A DNA stretch of 64,000 nucleotides. Origin: JAMXLO01 sp037201625 (GTDB taxonomy: Bacteria; Pseudomonadota; Alphaproteobacteria; Acetobacterales; Acetobacteraceae). This document shows, piece by piece, positions 61,399 to 64,000 of the stretch (position 1 is the stretch's first letter; every line of letters begins with the position of its first letter). The notes beneath the pieces were generated by a model. That model was not told where the DNA came from. It did not search any database and saw nothing but the letters and a program-made list of their open reading frames with translations. The DNA lies in assembly GCA_037201625.1 (NCBI GenBank), contig JBBCGR010000003.1:3038001-3102000 (forward strand). The letters are read 5' to 3'. The translations under genes and the position numbers were made by a program.

Positions 61399-63108
61399 AT
61401 GGAGTGGGATTACCTCATCGTCGGTGGCGGCTCCGCAGGATCGGTGCTCGCCAACCGGCTGTCCGCGCGTTCGTCCAACAAGGTGCTGCTGCTCGAGGCC
61501 GGCCAGGACACGCCGCACGGCAAGGTGCCGGCGGCGATCCTCGATTCCTATCCCGGCACCGCGTACCTCAACCCGGCCTATACCTGGAACCGGCTGAAGG
61601 TCACCACGGAGGTGATGCCGCACAACCAGCCCAACGCGCCGCGCCCGCCGCTGCGCACCTATGAGCAGGCGCGCGTGCTGGGCGGCGGATCGTCGATCAA
61701 CGGCCAGCTTGCCAATCGCGGCGCGCCGACCGACTACGATGAATGGCAGGCGCGCGGCGCCGCGGGCTGGGACTGGGACAGCGTGCTGCCCTTCTTCAAG
61801 AAGGTCGAGCGCGACATGGATTTCGACGGTCCATGGCACGGCCGCGACGGCCGCATCCCGGTGCGCCGCATCTTCCCCGACCTGTGGCCCGAGCACGCCA
61901 AGGCCGCGGGCGAGACCTTCAAGTCGGCAGGCTACAAGTTCCTGATCGACCAGAACGCCGAGTTCGAGGACGGGTATTTCCCTATCACCATCTCGAATGC
62001 CTATGAACGGCGGGTGTCGGCGGCGATCGGCTACCTCGATCCCGGCACGCGCCTGCGCGAGAACCTGACGATCTCCACCGGCACGCAGGTCAGCGAACTG
62101 CTGTTCGACGGCATGCGCTGCATCGGCGTGAAGGCGCTGGTGGACGGCAGGCCGACCGAGTTCCGCGCGCGCGAGATCATCCTGTCGTCGGGCGCCATCC
62201 ACTCGCCCGCGCATCTGCTGCGCGCCGGCATCGGACCGGCGGGCCACCTGCGCGACCTGGGCATCGCGGTGCGCGCAGCGGTGCCTGGCGTCGGACAGCG
62301 GCTGCAGGACCATCCCGCGGTGGCCGTCGCGGCATTCATCAAGCCGTTCGCCCGCATCATCCACGACTATTCGCGGCGGCACATCTACCTGGCGCTGCGC
62401 TACTCCTCGAAGCTGCCCGGCATTCCGGCGGGCGACATGTTCACCGTGGTGACCAACAAGACGTCGTGGCACGCGGTGGGCGAGCAGATCGGCTCGTTCA
62501 TCGTCACGGTCTACAAGACCTATTCCGAGACCGGGCAGGTGCGGCTGGCATCGTCGTCGTGGCAGGACGAGCCGCTGGTGGATTTCAACCTGCTGTCCGA
62601 CCAGCGCGACCTGGAGCGCATGATGGACGGCGTGCGGCGGTTCGGCGCGATGCACCTCACGCCGACCATGCAGGCGGTCACCACCGATCCGTTCCCGGCC
62701 AGCTACAGCGACAAGGTCCGCCAGGTCGGGCTGGTCAGCAAGAAGAACAAGTGGATCACCGACGCGCTCGCCCGCGCGCTGGACGGTCCGCAGGCGCTGC
62801 GCAGCTACCTGATCAAGAACCTCATCATGGAGGGCGTCACGCTCGAGGGCCTGCTGCGCGACGATGACCAGTTGGAGGCATTCGTGCGCAAGGCGGCGGT
62901 GGGGGTGTGGCATGCCTCCTGCACCTGCCGCATGGGCAGCGAGGACGATCCGATGGCGGTGACCGACCCGGCCGGCCGCGTGCGCGCGGTGGACGGGCTG
63001 CGCGTGGTGGACGCGTCGATCTTCCCGGTGGTGCCGTGCGCCAACACCAATTTCCCGGTGCTGATGACAGCGGAGAAGTGCGCGGACGCGATCTTGTCGG
63101 GCGCGTGA
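61399..63108 (+). CDS. GMC-family FAD-dependent oxidoreductase (choline-dehydrogenase-like)
   Basis: 569 aa. FAD-binding LIVGGGSAGSVLANRLSARS, GMC signatures near VLGGGSSINGQLANRGAPTD (signature 1) and LSSGAIHSPAHLLRAGIGPA (signature 2), and the C-terminal catalytic region WHASCTCRMGSEDDP and VPCANTNFPVLMTAEKCADA with the His/Asn pair. Members oxidise primary alcohols such as choline, glucose or polyethylene glycol; the substrate is not known here. ATG 61399 opens directly at the FAD strand. Confidence 0.93.
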   Translation: MEWDYLIVGGGSAGSVLANRLSARSSNKVLLLEAGQDTPHGKVPAAILDSYPGTAYLNPAYTWNRLKVTTEVMPHNQPNAPRPPLRTYEQARVLGGGSSINGQLANRGAPTDYDEWQARGAAGWDWDSVLPFFKKVERDMDFDGPWHGRDGRIPVRRIFPDLWPEHAKAAGETFKSAGYKFLIDQNAEFEDGYFPITISNAYERRVSAAIGYLDPGTRLRENLTISTGTQVSELLFDGMRCIGVKALVDGRPTEFRAREIILSSGAIHSPAHLLRAGIGPAGHLRDLGIAVRAAVPGVGQRLQDHPAVAVAAFIKPFARIIHDYSRRHIYLALRYSSKLPGIPAGDMFTVVTNKTSWHAVGEQIGSFIVTVYKTYSETGQVRLASSSWQDEPLVDFNLLSDQRDLERMMDGVRRFGAMHLTPTMQAVTTDPFPASYSDKVRQVGLVSKKNKWITDALARALDGPQALRSYLIKNLIMEGVTLEGLLRDDDQLEAFVRKAAVGVWHASCTCRMGSEDDPMAVTDPAGRVRAVDGLRVVDASIFPVVPCANTNFPVLMTAEKCADAILSGA

Positions 63109-63183
63109 CGGCATCCTCGCCCTGCGAGGCACGCGGTTGAGCCGGCCCCGCGCGGCGACGGCCCGGCGGGGCAGCGAGGCGGC

Positions 63184-64000
63184 ATGACGGCGACCGGGCG
63201 CGCAGCGGAGGACAGAGCCGCGCCGCCCGGACTGTCGTCGGCCGATGCGGCGCGCATCCTGGCGACGGCCGGACCGAACGTCGTGGCCGAAGACCGGGTG
63301 CATCCGTTGCAGCGTGTCGCACGGCATTTCTGGGCGCCGGTGCCGTGGATGCTGGAGGCGACCATCGTGCTGCAGGTCGCCATCGGCGAGCGGCTCGAGG
63401 CGCTGATGATCGCCGTGCTCCTGCTGCTCAACGTCGTGCTCGGCGTGGTGCAGGAGAGCCATGCCAACGCCGCCCTCGAACTGCTCAAGCAGCGCCTGTC
63501 GCCCAAGGTCCGCGTCCGGCGCGACGGCGCGTGGCGCGTGGAGCCGGCCGCCGGGATCGTGCCGGGCGACGTCGTGCAATTGTCGCTGGGCGGCATCGTG
63601 CCGGCCGACCTGCGCATCGTCAGCGGATCGGTGCTGCTCGACCAGTCGATGCTGACCGGCGAGTCGGTTCCACTGGAGGCCGGGCCGCAGGCCGTCGCCT
63701 ATGCCGGTGCCCTGGTCCGCCGCGGCGAGGCGATCGCCGAGGTCGTCGCCACGGGGGCGCACACCTATTTCGGTCGCGCGGCCGAGTTGGTGCGGATCGC
63801 CCATGTCGAGAGCAGCGAGCAGCAGGCAGTGCTCGGCATCGTCCGCGCCCTGACCGTCGTCAACTTCGCCATCGTCATCGCCATGGTGGCTTACGCCCAC
63901 GCCATCGGGTTCGATGCGGCACGCATCATTCCGCTGGTGCTCGCCGCGCTGCTGTCCGCCGTGCCGGTGGCGCTGCCGGCGACATTCACGCTGGCCGCCG
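63184..64000 (+). CDS. Plasma-membrane proton-efflux-type P-type ATPase (partial, runs off the right edge)
   Basis: The first about 272 aa of a P-type ATPase. The N-terminal cytoplasmic region is followed by two helices (PVPWMLEATIVLQVAIG; LMIAVLLLLNVVLGVVQESH), an actuator domain (VPADLRIVSGSVLLDQSMLT, with TGESVPLEAG), and helices 3-4 with the ion-site motif SAVPVALPATFTLAA at the edge. This is the IIIA H+-ATPase pattern. The phosphorylation motif DKTGT lies beyond the window. ATG 63184 follows a GCGAGGCGGC stretch. Confidence 0.88.
   Translation, partial: MTATGRAAEDRAAPPGLSSADAARILATAGPNVVAEDRVHPLQRVARHFWAPVPWMLEATIVLQVAIGERLEALMIAVLLLLNVVLGVVQESHANAALELLKQRLSPKVRVRRDGAWRVEPAAGIVPGDVVQLSLGGIVPADLRIVSGSVLLDQSMLTGESVPLEAGPQAVAYAGALVRRGEAIAEVVATGAHTYFGRAAELVRIAHVESSEQQAVLGIVRALTVVNFAIVIAMVAYAHAIGFDAARIIPLVLAALLSAVPVALPATFTLAA

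Noticed and set aside
61315..63900. 861-codon minus-strand open frame
   Set aside because: It is antisense to the GMC oxidoreductase and the P-type ATPase, and its residue make-up (His, Arg, Asp, Gln) is that of a shadow.

Overview
The window is GC-rich DNA from an alphaproteobacterium, most likely a member of the Rhodospirillales/Acetobacteraceae. This is inferred from gene content, not from a database search: a CtrA cell-cycle regulator divergent from flagellar fliI/fliJ, a compact hisB-hisH-hisA-hisF-hisE-hinT run, ispE (MEP isoprenoid pathway), ETF-ubiquinone oxidoreductase, and many ABC solute-binding proteins with amidohydrolase partners. It looks chromosomal. I see no phage, insertion sequence, CRISPR array or rRNA; the one tRNA is tRNA-Arg(CCG).

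Layout. 1-9.35 kb: a plus-strand uptake/catabolic island with two sugar-type ABC permeases, two paralogous solute-binding proteins around a small membrane protein, two paralogous amidohydrolases and a D-threonine-aldolase-type PLP enzyme. 9.36-14.8 kb: a minus-strand chemotaxis operon cheA-cheW-cheY-cheB-cheR without a receptor gene. 14.9-19 kb: UDP-glucose dehydrogenase, fliJ, fliI and divergent ctrA. 19-21.2 kb: a cytosine-deaminase-like amidohydrolase and a threonine-dehydratase-like enzyme. 21.3-28.2 kb: tandem cold-shock genes, an alpha/beta hydrolase, a YkgJ-type protein, hinT and the his operon with a GNAT gene inserted. 28.4-36.2 kb: beta-propeller protein, MFS exporter, membrane J-domain protein, a leaderless substrate-binding protein, a hydrolase and an orphan Tat-type solute-binding protein. 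36.3-37 kb: a secreted TNT-type NAD-glycohydrolase-like toxin with an overlapping small gene, a candidate immunity pair. 37-45 kb: acetamidase/formamidase, SDR, glycosyltransferase, PEP-CTERM protein, a short ORF coupled to an Xre/MbcA/ParS-type antitoxin-like gene, tRNA-Arg, a lipoprotein hydrolase and a hydrophobic exported protein. 45-56 kb: ispE, a TPR protein, ETF-QO, bcp, glnE and an AsmA-like protein. 56.3-59.7 kb: a heme-CxxCH/HAMP sensor, a Ser/Thr kinase and a caspase-fold protein without catalytic residues. 59.7-64 kb: HAD hydrolase, a duplicated hairpin element, an NTF2-like protein, a GMC oxidoreductase and the start of a P-type ATPase.

Two things affect how the map should be read. 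First, the TPR, ETF-QO, glnE and AsmA-like genes (46.4-56.3 kb) contain about 18 single-base indels while their protein sequence stays well conserved frame by frame. I read this as probable sequence error, not decay. Second, several intergenic gaps hold structured repeats: a composite palindrome in two opposite copies, a duplicated hairpin with covarying stem bases, and short tandem repeats at gene ends.

The best candidates for under-described biology are the heme-sensor/kinase/pseudocaspase operon, the TNT toxin with its overlapping partner, and the short ORF coupled to the ParS-like gene.
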